From: Bacillus sp. F19
Lineage (GTDB): Bacteria; Bacillota; Bacilli; Bacillales; Bacillaceae
NCBI GenBank assembly: GCA_023823795.1
Contig: CP085710.1
Location: 1,018,001-1,082,000 of the forward strand
Direction: 5' to 3'
Length of the DNA: 64,000 nt
Position 1 is the stretch's first letter. Every line of letters begins with the position of its first letter. The translations under genes were made by a program, and so were the position numbers. The notes below the pieces were generated by a model. That model saw only the letters and a program-made list of their open reading frames with translations. It ran no database searches and had not been told where the DNA came from. Below are positions 46,554 through 56,937 of the stretch, one piece after another.

Positions 46554-46569
46554 TAGTACCAGGTAATAA
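46553..46569 (+). promoter_or_regulatory. FapR operator of fabH-fabF
   Basis: TTAGTACCAGGTAATAA differs at one of 17 positions from the palindrome TTAGTACCAGGTACTAA known for FapR. FapR represses fatty-acid genes and is released by malonyl-CoA. Overlap with the -10 region fits repression. Confidence 0.85.
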
Positions 46570-46607
46570 TAATTGATTCTAAATACAAGATAAAAGGAGC
46601 TGCGTAT

Positions 46608-47540
46608 ATGAGTGCAGGGATAATTGGAATCGGACGGTATAATCCAGAACGCGTTGTAACTAATGCGGATTTGGAGAAAATAATGGATACGTCAGATGAA
46701 TGGATACGCACACGGACTGGTATTGAAGAGCGAAGACTTGCAAATGATGAAACAGATACTTCTGATATGGCCTATTATGCCGCAAAAAAAGCAATTGAGA
46801 ATGCGGGAATAACAGCTGAAGATATAGATATGATTTTGGTGGCTACTGTCACACCTGATCAGCCCTTCCCATCTGTAGCATGTATGCTTCAGGAAAAATT
46901 GGGAGCGAAAAAAGTGGCTGCGATGGATTTGAGCGCAGCATGCGCGGGCTTTATGTACGGATTAATTACGGCCCAGCAATTTATTGAAACAGGTACATAT
47001 CAAAATGTACTTGTAGTAGGAGTAGAAAAACTTTCAAAAATCACAGACTGGAATGACCGGAATACAGCTGTTCTTTTTGGAGATGGCGCGGGAGCGGCAA
47101 TCGTCAGTACCGTTACACCGGGCAAAGGTTTCCTTGCATTTGAGCTCGGATCAGACGGCTCTGGCGGAAAGCATCTTTATCAGGATGAAAAGCTTATTAT
47201 GAATGGACGCGAGGTGTTTAAATTTGCGGTCAGACAAATGGGTGAATCCTGCGTAAATGTTATTGAAAAGGCAGGCCTTAAAAAGGAAGATGTAGATTAC
47301 TTTATTCCGCATCAGGCAAACATCCGAATTATGGAAGCTGCCAGAGAACGTTTAGAACTGCCTGTGGAAAAAATGTCAAAAACGATTCACAAGTATGGGA
47401 ATACTTCTGCAGCATCTATTCCGATTTCCCTTGTTGAAGAACTGGAAGCAGGAACGATAAAAGACGGAGACGTCCTTGTTATGGTTGGTTTTGGCGGAGG
47501 TTTAACATGGGGAGCCATTGCCATGAGATGGGGCAAATAA
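46608..47540 (+). CDS. fabH: Beta-ketoacyl-ACP synthase III
   Basis: 310 residues. Active-site Cys112 in [12 protein letters not shown], His in [10 protein letters not shown], Asn in [11 protein letters not shown]; start [14 protein letters not shown]. Condenses acyl-CoA (branched primers in Bacillus) with malonyl-ACP to begin fatty-acid synthesis. 37 bp before fabF; both under the FapR site. Confidence 0.95.
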   Translation: MSAGIIGIGRYNPERVVTNADLEKIMDTSDEWIRTRTGIEERRLANDETDTSDMAYYAAKKAIENAGITAEDIDMILVATVTPDQPFPSVACMLQEKLGAKKVAAMDLSAACAGFMYGLITAQQFIETGTYQNVLVVGVEKLSKITDWNDRNTAVLFGDGAGAAIVSTVTPGKGFLAFELGSDGSGGKHLYQDEKLIMNGREVFKFAVRQMGESCVNVIEKAGLKKEDVDYFIPHQANIRIMEAARERLELPVEKMSKTIHKYGNTSAASIPISLVEELEAGTIKDGDVLVMVGFGGGLTWGAIAMRWGK

Positions 47541-47577
47541 TAAATATTACAGCTAGAGAAAGGTATGGTGTTTTTAT

Positions 47578-48819
47578 ATGAGTAAGAGGCGAGTTGTCAT
47601 TACGGGTATGGGAGCAATTACTCCGATTGGAAATGATGTTGCATCAACATGGGAAAGCGCGGTAAATGGAAAGTCAGGCGTCGGTCCGCTTACCCGCATT
47701 GATTCAAATGACTATCCGGCTAAGGTAGCTGCGGAAATAAAAGATTTTGATGTTGAGAAATTTATCGATAAGAAGGAAGCCAGAAAAATGGACCGCTTCA
47801 CTCAGTATGCGGTCGCAGCATCTTTCATGGCCGTACGTGATGCCAATCTTGAAATTACAGAAGAAATCGCTCCGCGCGTTGGCGTTTGGATCGGTTCTGG
47901 AATCGGCGGAATGGAAACCTTTGAAAATCAGTTTGAAACACTTCTTACTAAAGGCGCTAGACGCGTAAGTCCATTTTTCGTTCCAATGATGATTCCGGAT
48001 ATGGCAGCAGGACAGGTTTCAATTGCTTTAGGTGCAAAAGGCTTTAATTCATGTACAGTGACAGCATGTGCTACTGGCACAAACTCCATTGGCGATGCTT
48101 TTAAAGTTATTGAACGGGGAGATGCTGATGTCATGATTTCCGGAGGAACGGAGGCGCCAATTACCAGAATGGCATTTGCAGGCTTCTGTGCAAGCAAAGC
48201 TCTTTCAACAAATCCGGATCCTGCAACAGCAAGCAGACCATTCGATGCAAATCGCGATGGATTTGTCATGGGTGAAGGAGCAGGGATTTTAGTCCTGGAA
48301 GAACTTGAACACGCCCTTGCCCGCGGAGCAGAAATTTATGCAGAAATCGTCGGCTATGGCGCAACAGGAGATGCCCACCACATTACAGCTCCTGCTCCGG
48401 GCGGGGAAGGCGGCGTCCGTGCAATGAGAATGGCCATAGAAAACGGCGGACTTTCACCTGAAGACGTTGATTATGTGAATGCTCATGGAACAAGCACATC
48501 CTACAATGACAAGTTTGAGACGCTTGCCATTAAAGAGGTTTTTGGAGAGCATGCTTATAAGCTTGCTGTTTCATCAACTAAATCAATGACAGGCCACTTG
48601 CTTGGAGCGGCAGGCGGAGTTGAAGCGATTCTTTCTATTCTTGCAATCAAAGAAGGCATCATCCCTCCCACTATAAATTACAGTGAAAATGATCCTGAGT
48701 GCGACCTGGATTATGTGCCGAATGAAGCGAGAAAAGCACAAGTGAATGTGGCTCTCAGCAATTCACTTGGATTTGGCGGACATAACGCAACGATTATTTT
48801 CAAAAAATACGAGCAGTAA
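47578..48819 (+). CDS. fabF: Beta-ketoacyl-ACP synthase II
   Basis: 413 residues. Thiolase fold with Cys164 in [15 protein letters not shown], His in [11 protein letters not shown] and in [14 protein letters not shown], and C-terminal [13 protein letters not shown]. Elongates acyl-ACP chains with malonyl-ACP. ATG after GAGAAAGG. Terminator follows. Confidence 0.96.
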   Translation: MSKRRVVITGMGAITPIGNDVASTWESAVNGKSGVGPLTRIDSNDYPAKVAAEIKDFDVEKFIDKKEARKMDRFTQYAVAASFMAVRDANLEITEEIAPRVGVWIGSGIGGMETFENQFETLLTKGARRVSPFFVPMMIPDMAAGQVSIALGAKGFNSCTVTACATGTNSIGDAFKVIERGDADVMISGGTEAPITRMAFAGFCASKALSTNPDPATASRPFDANRDGFVMGEGAGILVLEELEHALARGAEIYAEIVGYGATGDAHHITAPAPGGEGGVRAMRMAIENGGLSPEDVDYVNAHGTSTSYNDKFETLAIKEVFGEHAYKLAVSSTKSMTGHLLGAAGGVEAILSILAIKEGIIPPTINYSENDPECDLDYVPNEARKAQVNVALSNSLGFGGHNATIIFKKYEQ

Positions 48820-48831
48820 AACGGAAAAGTC

Positions 48832-48852
48832 AGCTTAGCTGGCTTTTTTTGT
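48832..48852 (+). terminator. Terminator of fabH-fabF
   Basis: AAGTCAGC / GCTGGCTT with a 3-nt loop and T7. Confidence 0.75.
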
Positions 48853-48946
48853 TTTGACGGAATGATAGATCGTAAAGGGGGCCGCTCGTCCATTCACTTC
48901 CTCAAACACACCTTCATAAGATACGGCAGGAGGGAGTGGGGGTTCC

Positions 48947-49732
48947 ATGACGGTCATCAAAACTGACGAATGGCTCGAACAATCTGCAGATCATATGAAA
49001 ATTTGCGAGAGGCTGAAACCGTACTTTCATAAAAATAATCCTGAGGTCATCAGCAAATATCTTCATGCATTTGGAATGTTCAGAGGAGAGCAGACGGGTC
49101 AAAGCTTGTATTCAGATTTAAAAAAGAACAAAGTTTGGGAGTTTGTAAAATCAGATGAATCTGCTTTGAAAAAAGAGTGGGGCGGCCCAGATGTGCCGAT
49201 TTTTATTTTGCCAGCAGATGCAGGAAACCGGAAGATGAGAAATGAATATGGAGGGAAATCAGGCCTGGCTTTTCATGATAAGCTTTTTTTATTTTTATCC
49301 GATAACAGCAAAAAAGAGATCCAGTCCATCCTCACGCATGAGTACCATCATGTATGCAGACTTGCAAAGGACCCTAAAAAAGAAAAGGACTATACGCTGA
49401 TTGATGCTGTCATTCTTGAAGGTCTCGCTGAGAATGCTGTGCGGGAGAGATTGGGGGAAGAGTTTACCGGGTCATGGACAAAACGTTATTCAAAAGAGCA
49501 AATCTCTCAATTCTATCAAACAATCATTGAACCTAATCAGGATTTAAAAAGAGACTCGCGCAAGTTCTCTCAATTGATGTTTGGAACTGGCTTTTATCCA
49601 AAAATGCTTGGGTATGCAGCAGGTTATCATATCGTCAAATGTTACATGGAGATGACAAAAACGAATATTAAAGATTTATTCGCCATTTCTTCAGATGAAA
49701 TAGTGAAAAAGTCATTGATAAAACCCAATTAA
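48947..49732 (+). CDS. yjaZ: YjaZ-like zinc-protease-fold protein (DUF2268)
   Basis: 261 residues. HExxH zinc motif H131-E-Y-H-H135 in LTHEYHHVCR, with a downstream Glu in LEGLAENAVRERLG as third-ligand candidate; C-terminal YAAGYHIVKCYMEMTK. No signal peptide. Belongs to the DUF2268 putative Zn-dependent protease group found behind fabF in Bacillus. Substrate unknown. ATG after GGAGGGAG. Confidence 0.85.
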   Translation: MTVIKTDEWLEQSADHMKICERLKPYFHKNNPEVISKYLHAFGMFRGEQTGQSLYSDLKKNKVWEFVKSDESALKKEWGGPDVPIFILPADAGNRKMRNEYGGKSGLAFHDKLFLFLSDNSKKEIQSILTHEYHHVCRLAKDPKKEKDYTLIDAVILEGLAENAVRERLGEEFTGSWTKRYSKEQISQFYQTIIEPNQDLKRDSRKFSQLMFGTGFYPKMLGYAAGYHIVKCYMEMTKTNIKDLFAISSDEIVKKSLIKPN

Positions 49733-49743
49733 GGGTTTTTTTT
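49719..49743 (+). terminator. Terminator of yjaZ
   Basis: AAAACCC / GGGTTTT with a 6-nt loop and a long T-run; overlaps the end of the gene. Confidence 0.75.
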
Positions 49744-49808
49744 ATTGGTATTTTTTCCTAGTAACGAACGTATTTTTAATTTAAAGTTACATTATTTTAA
49801 AAATTAGC

Positions 49809-49837
49809 TTGATTTTGTAAAACTTTTGTAATATTAT
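49809..49837 (+). promoter_or_regulatory. Sigma-A promoter of the app operon
   Basis: TTGATT, 17-bp spacer, TATTAT, 108 bp before appD in an AT-rich leader. Confidence 0.6.
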
Positions 49838-49945
49838 ACAAATATATATTTTCTGACTATTCTATTTATACAAAAAGTTGTGATGATTTATAAAATTGAG
49901 CATTTAAGGCGGTTTATCTTTTACATCATAGGGCGGTGAAGGGTA

Positions 49946-50932
49946 TTGTCAGTACTGTTGGAAGTTAAAAATCTAAAAACATATTTCTACAAAAAGAAAC
50001 AAGCAGTCCCGGCTGTGGACGGAGTTGACTTAAAGATACATAAAGGCGAGACGGTTGCACTAGTAGGAGAATCTGGTTCAGGTAAAAGTATCACTTCTTT
50101 ATCGATTATGGGACTTGTTCCAAGTCCGGGCGGCAAAATTGTTGATGGAGAGATCTTATTAAATGGCAAAGACTTGGTGAAGTTACCTGAAAAAGATTTG
50201 TGTAAAGTCCGCGGGAATGATATATCGATGATCTTTCAGGAGCCGATGACATCTTTGAATCCGGTGCTTACAATCGGAGATCAGATTACAGAAGTTCTTA
50301 TGTATCATCAAAAGCTTCCAAAAAATCAAGCTGTTAAAAAATCAATTGAGTTACTTAGATTAGTAGGTTTCTCTCGTGCGGATGAAATCATCAATGATTA
50401 TCCCCACAGATTATCAGGAGGTATGCGCCAGCGTGTCATGATCGCCATTGCCATGAGCTGCAATCCAAAGCTGCTTATAGCAGATGAGCCAACAACAGCA
50501 CTCGATGTAACCATTCAGGCGCAAATTCTTGATTTGATGAAGGACGTCAGTCAAAAATTTGATACTAGTATTCTATTAATTACTCATGACCTGGGGGTTG
50601 TATCTGAAATTGCAGAGCGGGTGGTTGTTATGTATTGCGGTCAGGTGGTAGAAGAAGCTTCTGTGGATGACTTGTTCAATGAGCCGCTCCATCCGTATAC
50701 ACAAGGATTAATGGAGTCCATTCCTTCCATCGATGGAGATATAGAAAAGCTTAATTCGATTCCGGGAAACGTTCCGACTCCCGATAATCTGCCAGCGGGC
50801 TGCAGATTTGCTCCAAGATGCCCGAAAGCATTTGACAAATGCTTCAGTGCACTTCCCGCGTTAACGGAAAAATCAGCTCATCGCTCTGTCCGCTGCTTTT
50901 TATACGATGATGAGGAGGCCGCTGTTCAATGA
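49946..50932 (+). CDS. appD: Oligopeptide ABC transporter ATPase AppD
   Basis: 328 residues. Walker [10 protein letters not shown]-loop [10 protein letters not shown], signature LSGGMRQR, Walker B LLIADEPT, plus the C-terminal oligopeptide/dipeptide ATPase extension with a Cys cluster ([14 protein letters not shown]) that may hold an Fe-S cluster in this family. TTG start after GGTGAAGGG. Overlaps appF by 4 bp. Confidence 0.93.
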   Translation: MSVLLEVKNLKTYFYKKKQAVPAVDGVDLKIHKGETVALVGESGSGKSITSLSIMGLVPSPGGKIVDGEILLNGKDLVKLPEKDLCKVRGNDISMIFQEPMTSLNPVLTIGDQITEVLMYHQKLPKNQAVKKSIELLRLVGFSRADEIINDYPHRLSGGMRQRVMIAIAMSCNPKLLIADEPTTALDVTIQAQILDLMKDVSQKFDTSILLITHDLGVVSEIAERVVVMYCGQVVEEASVDDLFNEPLHPYTQGLMESIPSIDGDIEKLNSIPGNVPTPDNLPAGCRFAPRCPKAFDKCFSALPALTEKSAHRSVRCFLYDDEEAAVQ

Positions 50933-51945
50933 TAGTAGTAGACGCAGAAAGAAAATCACCACTTCTGAAACCGGATAAAACCATCCTTCAGCTGATAGAT
51001 GTTCAAAAGCACTTTCCGATCAAAGCAGGGATTCTCCAGAGGACAGCAGGACATGTAAAAGCTGTTGACGGCATTAATTTAACAGTAAAAAAAGGTGAAA
51101 CAATTGGAATTGTAGGAGAATCAGGCTGCGGAAAGTCTACAGCAGGACGCACAATTATCCGCCTGTATGAACCGACAGGCGGCAAAATTATTTTTGACGG
51201 CCAGGATATTTCACATTTACCCGAAAGTGAACTGCGCAAAACCGTCCGCAAAAATATTCAAATGGTGTTTCAGGATCCATTCGCATCATTGAATCCAAGA
51301 AAAACACTCGGTTCAATCATTAAAGAACCAATGGATACACATGGTTTATATAAAGGAAGAGAGCGATTAGAGAGAGTGGAAGAGCTGCTTGAAAAAGTAG
51401 GATTAAACGCCTCTTTCATTAACCGCTATCCGCATGAATTTTCCGGAGGACAGCGGCAGAGAATTGGCATTGCAAGAGCCATCGCCCTGAATCCGCAAAT
51501 GATTATTGCCGATGAAGCAGTTTCAGCGCTTGATGTTTCCATTCAGGCTCAAATTATTAACCTGCTTGAAGATCTTCAGGATGAGTTTAACTTAACATAT
51601 ATGTTCATCTCGCATGATTTAAGTGTAGTCCGCCATATCAGTGACCGTGTGGGCGTTATGTACCTTGGTAAAATGATGGAGCTTGCAGACAAGCACAGTC
51701 TCTATTCAGAGCCTCTGCATCCTTATACTCAAGCCCTTTTGTCCGCTGTGCCAGTTCCGAGAAAAGCAGGTCAGGCCAGACGTGAGCGCATCGTTTTAAA
51801 AGGAGAGCTGCCAAGCCCGGCCAATCCGCCGCAGGGCTGTGTTTTCCATACAAGATGTCCTGCTGCTACAAGCGCATGCCGCGAAGCGGTTCCTCAATTT
51901 AAAGAAGTAAAGAAAAATCATTTTGTTGCCTGCCACCTATACTGA
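50929..51945 (+). CDS. appF: Oligopeptide ABC transporter ATPase AppF
   Basis: 338 residues. Walker A GESGCGKST, Q-loop FQDPFASLNPRKT, signature FSGGQRQRIGIARA, Walker B MIIADEAVSALDVS, and C-terminal GCVFHTRCPAATSAC. Partner of AppD. Start ATG overlaps the appD stop. Confidence 0.93.
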   Translation: MIVVDAERKSPLLKPDKTILQLIDVQKHFPIKAGILQRTAGHVKAVDGINLTVKKGETIGIVGESGCGKSTAGRTIIRLYEPTGGKIIFDGQDISHLPESELRKTVRKNIQMVFQDPFASLNPRKTLGSIIKEPMDTHGLYKGRERLERVEELLEKVGLNASFINRYPHEFSGGQRQRIGIARAIALNPQMIIADEAVSALDVSIQAQIINLLEDLQDEFNLTYMFISHDLSVVRHISDRVGVMYLGKMMELADKHSLYSEPLHPYTQALLSAVPVPRKAGQARRERIVLKGELPSPANPPQGCVFHTRCPAATSACREAVPQFKEVKKNHFVACHLY

Positions 51946-52051
51946 TGGCAGGATCAGCATATAATCACCTTCTTGAAGGGAGGAGATGGACCAACAATAA
52001 TATGCATGTTAAGAAAACTAAAAATTCGAATTTTTGAGGGGGAAATACGAA

Positions 52052-53707
52052 GTGAAACAACGTAAAAGTTTATTAACATTACTCAGCTTATTGTTAGTTT
52101 TCTCTTTGTTCTTAGCTGCTTGTAATAGCGGCGCAGGCGAAAAAACACCTGCTTCAGGGTCAGGCGGAAAAGAAGATAAACCGGCTGAAGATGCAGGCGA
52201 ACCGCAAATGGGCGGAGATTTAGTTGTTGGTACAATTGGCGGACCAACATTGTTTAACCCTATGTATTCTACAGATGCGTCAAGCTCTGATATCGAAGGT
52301 TTCATTTTTGACGGTCTTGTAAGCTCAGACACTGAGTTTAACCCGACTTTGAACTTGGCAGAAAAAATTGATACGTCTGAGGATGGCTTAACGTACACAG
52401 TTAAAATTAAAGAAGGCGTGAAATTCCACGATGGAGAAGAATTTACTGCTGATGACGTAGTATTTACATACGGCATCCCTAAAAGCCCTGACTATGTTGG
52501 TGAGCGCGGTTCTGCTTTTGAATCTTTAGAGTCTGTAACAAAAAAAGGCGACTATGAAGTAGAGTTTAAGCTTTCTAAGAAAGATGCTTCATTCTACCCT
52601 GTAGCTCTTAGCTACGGAATCCTTCCTGAGCACATCCTTGGAAAAGTTCCAGTTGGTGAGCTTGGCGAAAACGAATTCAATACAAAAAAACCAATCGGTA
52701 CTGGACCATTCAAATTCGTTGAGTGGAAAGACGGAGAATATGTAAAAGTTGAGAAAAACCCTGATTATTTCTTGGGTGAGCCTTACTTAGATTCAATCAC
52801 TTATAAAATTGTTCCTGACCAGGATGCTTTATTGGCTCAGCTTCAAGCTGGCGATGTTGATTTCACTGAAGTTCCAGGCACTGATATTGAAACCGTTAAA
52901 AGCACGTTCAGCGGCGTGAAAGTTGAGTCTGGCCTTGGCCTTTCTTACACTTACATCGGCTGGAATCAAAAGAACGACTTATTCAAAGACGTGAAAGTGC
53001 GTCAAGCTTTAACAATGGCACTTGACAGAGAATCAATGGTTTCTTCTGTTATGAACGGTGACGGAGAAGTTGCACACGTTCCTGAAAGCCCGCTTTCTTT
53101 TGCTTACAGCGACGATGTATCAAAATTCTCTTTTGACCAGGAGAAAGCTAAATCTATATTAAAAGAAGCTGGCTGGGAAGATACGGACGGCGACAAAATC
53201 TTAGACAAAGACGGCAAAAAATTCTCATTCACTTTAAAAACGAACCAAGGCAACAAAATCCGTGAAGACATCGCTGTAGTTGTTCAGCAGCAATTAAAAG
53301 AAATCGGCATCGAAGTAAAGCCTGAGATCATTGAATTCTCTGCTTTCATCGAGCAGGTTTCCGCACCAAACTGGGATTTTGATGCAATGATCTTAGGATG
53401 GAGCTTGTCAACATTCCCTGATCAATATGACATTTTCCACTCAAGCCAAATTGCTGAAGGCTTAAACATGATTGATTACAAAAACGAAGAAGCAGATAAG
53501 TTAATGGAAGAAGCGAAACAAATTCTTGATCAAGATGAGTATGCTGCAAAACATGCTGACATCTACAAAATTCTTGCTGAAGATCAGCCATACACATTCT
53601 TGTACTATCCTAACGTTCACCGCGTAATGCCTGAGAACTTACAAGGCTATGAGTTCAACGCTAAGAGCGAATACTACAACATCCACAAATGGTGGTTAAA
53701 ACAGTAA
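52052..53707 (+). CDS. appA: Oligopeptide-binding lipoprotein AppA
   Basis: 551 residues. Lipoprotein signal with lipobox LAAC, then a family 5 solute-binding protein (IGGPTLFNPMYS; IKEGVKFHDGEEFTADDVVFT; LTMALDRESMVS; LGWSLSTFPDQYDIFHS). Captures oligopeptides outside the membrane. GTG start after TGAGGGGG; the open frame begins at a TTG within that ribosome site. High use of preferred codons suggests strong expression. A strong hairpin separates it from appB. Confidence 0.92.
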   Translation: MKQRKSLLTLLSLLLVFSLFLAACNSGAGEKTPASGSGGKEDKPAEDAGEPQMGGDLVVGTIGGPTLFNPMYSTDASSSDIEGFIFDGLVSSDTEFNPTLNLAEKIDTSEDGLTYTVKIKEGVKFHDGEEFTADDVVFTYGIPKSPDYVGERGSAFESLESVTKKGDYEVEFKLSKKDASFYPVALSYGILPEHILGKVPVGELGENEFNTKKPIGTGPFKFVEWKDGEYVKVEKNPDYFLGEPYLDSITYKIVPDQDALLAQLQAGDVDFTEVPGTDIETVKSTFSGVKVESGLGLSYTYIGWNQKNDLFKDVKVRQALTMALDRESMVSSVMNGDGEVAHVPESPLSFAYSDDVSKFSFDQEKAKSILKEAGWEDTDGDKILDKDGKKFSFTLKTNQGNKIREDIAVVVQQQLKEIGIEVKPEIIEFSAFIEQVSAPNWDFDAMILGWSLSTFPDQYDIFHSSQIAEGLNMIDYKNEEADKLMEEAKQILDQDEYAAKHADIYKILAEDQPYTFLYYPNVHRVMPENLQGYEFNAKSEYYNIHKWWLKQ

Positions 53708-53745
53708 TCATTCATTGATTGCTGCAACACTTCAAGGAACGTGCA

Positions 53746-53777
53746 GAGGGAAGGGAATACTCCCTTCCCTCGTTTTT
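53746..53777 (+). terminator. Stem-loop between appA and appB
   Basis: GAGGGAAGGGA / TCCCTTCCCTC, perfect 11-bp GC-rich stem, 4-nt loop, then GTTTTTAG. Likely partial terminator or 3'-end stabiliser that makes appA mRNA more abundant than appBC. Confidence 0.8.
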
Positions 53778-53810
53778 AGTTAAAGCGCGTATAAATTGTA
53801 TTTCGCATTA

Positions 53811-53924
53811 AGCTCGACTGCCTAACTCCTAGGTCAGAACGGCTTCGCCAAGAAAGTCAAAATCGCTTTTTGAGCGGATCCTTATCTGCCTTTCAGAGCT
53901 GATCAAGGCAATAGCGCTTTTCTA
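53811..53924 (+). repeat. Interspersed intergenic repeat, copy 5
   Basis: AAGCTCGACTGCCTAACTCC, TAGGTCAGAACGGCTTCGCC, GCGGATCCTTATCTGCCTTT, CAGAGCTGATCAAGGC, AGCGCTTTTCTAA. Inserted inside the app operon between appA and appB. Confidence 0.75.
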
Positions 53925-54013
53925 ATTGAATTTGAAAATTGAACGGGTCTGCTAAGTATTTTGGACATAGTTTTTATTTATAGAAAAATGAGAAGGAAAG
54001 GGGAGAACTAGCT

Positions 54014-54964
54014 GTGCTTACTTATATCATCCGCCGTACATTAATGGCTATTCCCTTATTATTAGGCATCACCATTATCTCTTTTGCGATCATACGCCTA
54101 GCTCCAGGAGATCCTACAACCTTATTAATGGATCCATCAATAAGTCCTGCTGATAAAGCGAAATTTATGGAGAAGTATGGACTAAATGATCCCGTGCACA
54201 TCCAATATTTAAAATGGCTTGGAAGCATGGTGCAGGGGGATTTTGGCACTTCATTGATCCGTAAAGGTGTACCTGTAAGTGAAATGATTATGAACCGTTT
54301 GCCAAATACTTTGCTGTTAATGGTTGTATCTACAGTACTGGCATTAGTGATTGCCATCCCGTTTGGAATCATTTCAGCAGCAAGACCATACACAAAAGTT
54401 GATTATACTGTTTCTGTCACTTCCTTTTTGGGACTTGCCACACCGAATTTCTGGCTCGGTTTAATCTTGATTATGGTATTTTCCGTTCAGCTTAATTGGT
54501 TCCCGACAGGAGGGACCTCCACCTTGAATGCCGAATTCAGCGTGTGGGACAGAATCCACCATCTCATGCTGCCTGCATTTGTATTAGCCTCCGCCGATAT
54601 GGCTGGACTAACCAGGTATTCAAGGTCAAGTATGTTTGATGTCCTTAAGCAGGATTACATGAGAACCGCACGTGCAAAGGGCTTTAAAGAATCAAAGGTC
54701 ATCATCAAGCATGGTGTCCGCAACGGGTTAATTCCGATTATCACGATTTTTGGATTAATGATCCCTTCTTTCATCGGGGGAGCTGTAGTCGTTGAGAAAA
54801 TTTTCTCATGGCCTGGCATTGGTCTATTATTCATTGATTCAGCTTTCCAGCGTGATTATCCTGTCATTATGGCTTTAACTGTTATCTCTGCTGTATTTGT
54901 AGTCATCGGAAACTTAATTGCGGATATTCTTTACGCAATCTTTGATCCGAGAATTGAGTATTAG
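54014..54964 (+). CDS. appB: Oligopeptide ABC transporter permease AppB
   Basis: 316 residues, six transmembrane segments. N-terminus [23 protein letters not shown]-type loop [30 protein letters not shown] start after AAGGAAAGGGG. Forms the channel with AppC. Confidence 0.92.
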   Translation: MLTYIIRRTLMAIPLLLGITIISFAIIRLAPGDPTTLLMDPSISPADKAKFMEKYGLNDPVHIQYLKWLGSMVQGDFGTSLIRKGVPVSEMIMNRLPNTLLLMVVSTVLALVIAIPFGIISAARPYTKVDYTVSVTSFLGLATPNFWLGLILIMVFSVQLNWFPTGGTSTLNAEFSVWDRIHHLMLPAFVLASADMAGLTRYSRSSMFDVLKQDYMRTARAKGFKESKVIIKHGVRNGLIPIITIFGLMIPSFIGGAVVVEKIFSWPGIGLLFIDSAFQRDYPVIMALTVISAVFVVIGNLIADILYAIFDPRIEY

Positions 54965-54978
54965 AAAGGGGGAGCAAA

Positions 54979-55899
54979 ATGGCACAAACAAACCTAACAC
55001 CGGAAACTTCTAATCAGCTGGCGGTTCATGGGAATATAAAAGCGAATCCTGATACGTTAACGAAAATATTTTTCAGGAAATTCTGCAAAAACAAATTGGC
55101 TATAGCTGGCGCCGTTTTTCTTATCTTCATTATATCCGCAGCGATCTTAGCGCCTGTCATTGCGCCATATGCTTACGATACTCAGGACCTGACTAAAAAA
55201 CTGGTTCCTCCTGGAGGCAGTGAACACATTCTCGGAACGGACCGTTTTGGCCGGGATTTGCTTACACGCTTGCTGTATGGAGCACAAGTCTCACTGCTGG
55301 TTGGATTTGCCTCTGTGCTCGGTTCCATTACAATTGGTACAGTAATAGGAGCTATCGCTGGTTACTTTGGAGGCATCATTGATGCTATTTTAATGAGATT
55401 TGTTGATATTGTTCTTTCCATTCCACAAATCTTTCTTCTTATTACACTTGTAACAATTTTTAAACCAGGTGTAGACAAGCTGATAATTATTTTTGCGGTA
55501 CTGGGCTGGACAACAACCGCACGTCTTGTCCGCGGTGAGTTTTTATCGCTGCGGACACGCGAATTTGTCCTTGCATCCAAAACTATTGGGACGAAAAGCT
55601 TTAAAATAATCTTCTCACATATCCTTCCTAATGCTATTGGACCGATCATCGTATCTGCCACGCTTTCTGTAGGGGGGGTTATCCTTGCTGAATCAACGCT
55701 GAGCTACCTGGGTCTTGGGATTCAGCCTCCAACGGCGAGCTGGGGCAACATGCTTCAGGACGCGCAGAACTTTACTATTCTTTTGAATTCACCATGGTAT
55801 CCGTTATTACCGGGTATGCTGATCCTCTTGACCGTTCTTGCCTTTAACTTTGTTGGTGACGGGCTCCGGGATGCACTCGATCCAAAAGTGAATGAATAG
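54979..55899 (+). CDS. appC: Oligopeptide ABC transporter permease AppC
   Basis: 306 residues. OppC-type: cytoplasmic N-terminal 45 residues, first helix [43 protein letters not shown] loop [21 protein letters not shown]-terminal [14 protein letters not shown] after GAAAGGGGG, 15 bp after appB. Terminator follows. Confidence 0.93.
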   Translation: MAQTNLTPETSNQLAVHGNIKANPDTLTKIFFRKFCKNKLAIAGAVFLIFIISAAILAPVIAPYAYDTQDLTKKLVPPGGSEHILGTDRFGRDLLTRLLYGAQVSLLVGFASVLGSITIGTVIGAIAGYFGGIIDAILMRFVDIVLSIPQIFLLITLVTIFKPGVDKLIIIFAVLGWTTTARLVRGEFLSLRTREFVLASKTIGTKSFKIIFSHILPNAIGPIIVSATLSVGGVILAESTLSYLGLGIQPPTASWGNMLQDAQNFTILLNSPWYPLLPGMLILLTVLAFNFVGDGLRDALDPKVNE

Positions 55900-55906
55900 G
55901 ACAATG

Positions 55907-55936
55907 TAGTCAAGAATTAATTCTTGACTATTTTTT
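55907..55936 (+). terminator. Terminator of the app operon
   Basis: TAGTCAAGAA / TTCTTGACTA with a TTAA loop and T6. Confidence 0.88.
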
Positions 55937-56109
55937 ATGATTTGGTTCAGCTCAAAGTATTTAGCGATCTAGCTTCACGGATAATTAGATAGAAATGCAT
56001 GTTACTGAACAGAATAAAAGATCGATTCAAAGAATACTCTGGGAGAATTTTATTAGAATAGGGCATGGAAAAACTACTAATTATGTGGATGTAAGTTTAG
56101 TTTATTTTT

Positions 56110-56712
56110 CTCTTGTAAAATTGACGCACTTTCTCCTGGAGAGAGAGCCTTTTTTGTGCTGCAAACTCCAGTTTGACGCACTTCCTTCAGGTGAGGGATC
56201 ATTCATTGTGCTGCAAATTCCGATTTGACGCACTTCCTTCGTACGAGAGAGCCTTTTTTGTGCTGGAAACTCCTGTTTGACGCACTTCCTTCGGATGAGG
56301 ATCCTTCTTTGTGCTGCAAACTCCGATTTGACGCACTTCCTTCCAGTCGGGGAGCCTTTTTTGCGCTGCATACTCCGATTTGACGCACTTCATTCCGTCG
56401 GGAATCCTTTTTTGTGCTGGAAACTCCGATTTGACGCACTTCCTTCGGGAGAGAGAGCTTTTTTTGTGCTGGAAACTCCGATTTGACGCACTTTATTCGG
56501 GTGAGGGATCCTTCTTTGTGCTGCAAACTCCGATTTGACACACTTCCTTCGGGTGAGAGAGCCTTTTTTGTGCTGCAAACTCCGATTTGACGCACTTTCT
56601 TTGGGTGAGGGATCCTTCTTTGTGCTGCAAACTCCGATTTGACACACTTCCTTCGGGTGAGGGATCCTTTTTTGCGCTGCATACTCCGATTTGACGCACT
56701 TCCTTCCACGAA
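56110..56712 (+). repeat. Tandem array, 12 units of 51-52 bp, hairpin-forming
   Basis: The anchor TTTGACRCACTT occurs with its GAC at 56123, 56175, 56227, 56279, 56330, 56382, 56433, 56485, 56537, 56589, 56641 and 56693. Each full unit reads anchor, a variable about 20-nt stretch (YCGGGTGAGGGATCC-like), TTTTTTG, then GTGCTGCAAACTCCGA. GTGCTGCAAA and TTTGACGCAC pair (8 of 10) around loop CTCCGA, giving one hairpin per unit. No coding function is supported. Confidence 0.9.
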
Positions 56713-56937
56713 TTTTCGATTAGGATGATAGAACATAAATTTCCGCTGATCCAATTTCATTTTTTATTTATAAAACGCAAAATATATTGATGGGCAACGT
56801 CTAATAGTAATGGACAATTAACAGGACTTGCTCAAAAATTGTCGAAAGAAAACATCCATAAAATGAATGGAATGGAATATATTTTCTTCTCTCTGCCTAT
56901 ACTGAAAGACAAAAGCATCGGAAGTGAGGGGTAATAA

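Noticed and set aside
49862-49945. A second promoter close to appD
   Set aside because: Several AT-rich hexamers are possible but none has a proper -35/-10 pair as good as the one at 49809.
56110-56712. CRISPR array
   Set aside because: Inter-repeat stretches are under 21 nt and resemble each other, repeats vary, no cas genes nearby.
56203-56760. Long minus-strand ORFs (up to 185 codons) in the tandem array
   Set aside because: All minus frames are open because the repeat lacks stops; the 52-bp period makes each frame cycle through the others. No ribosome site or codon bias, so not counted as genes.
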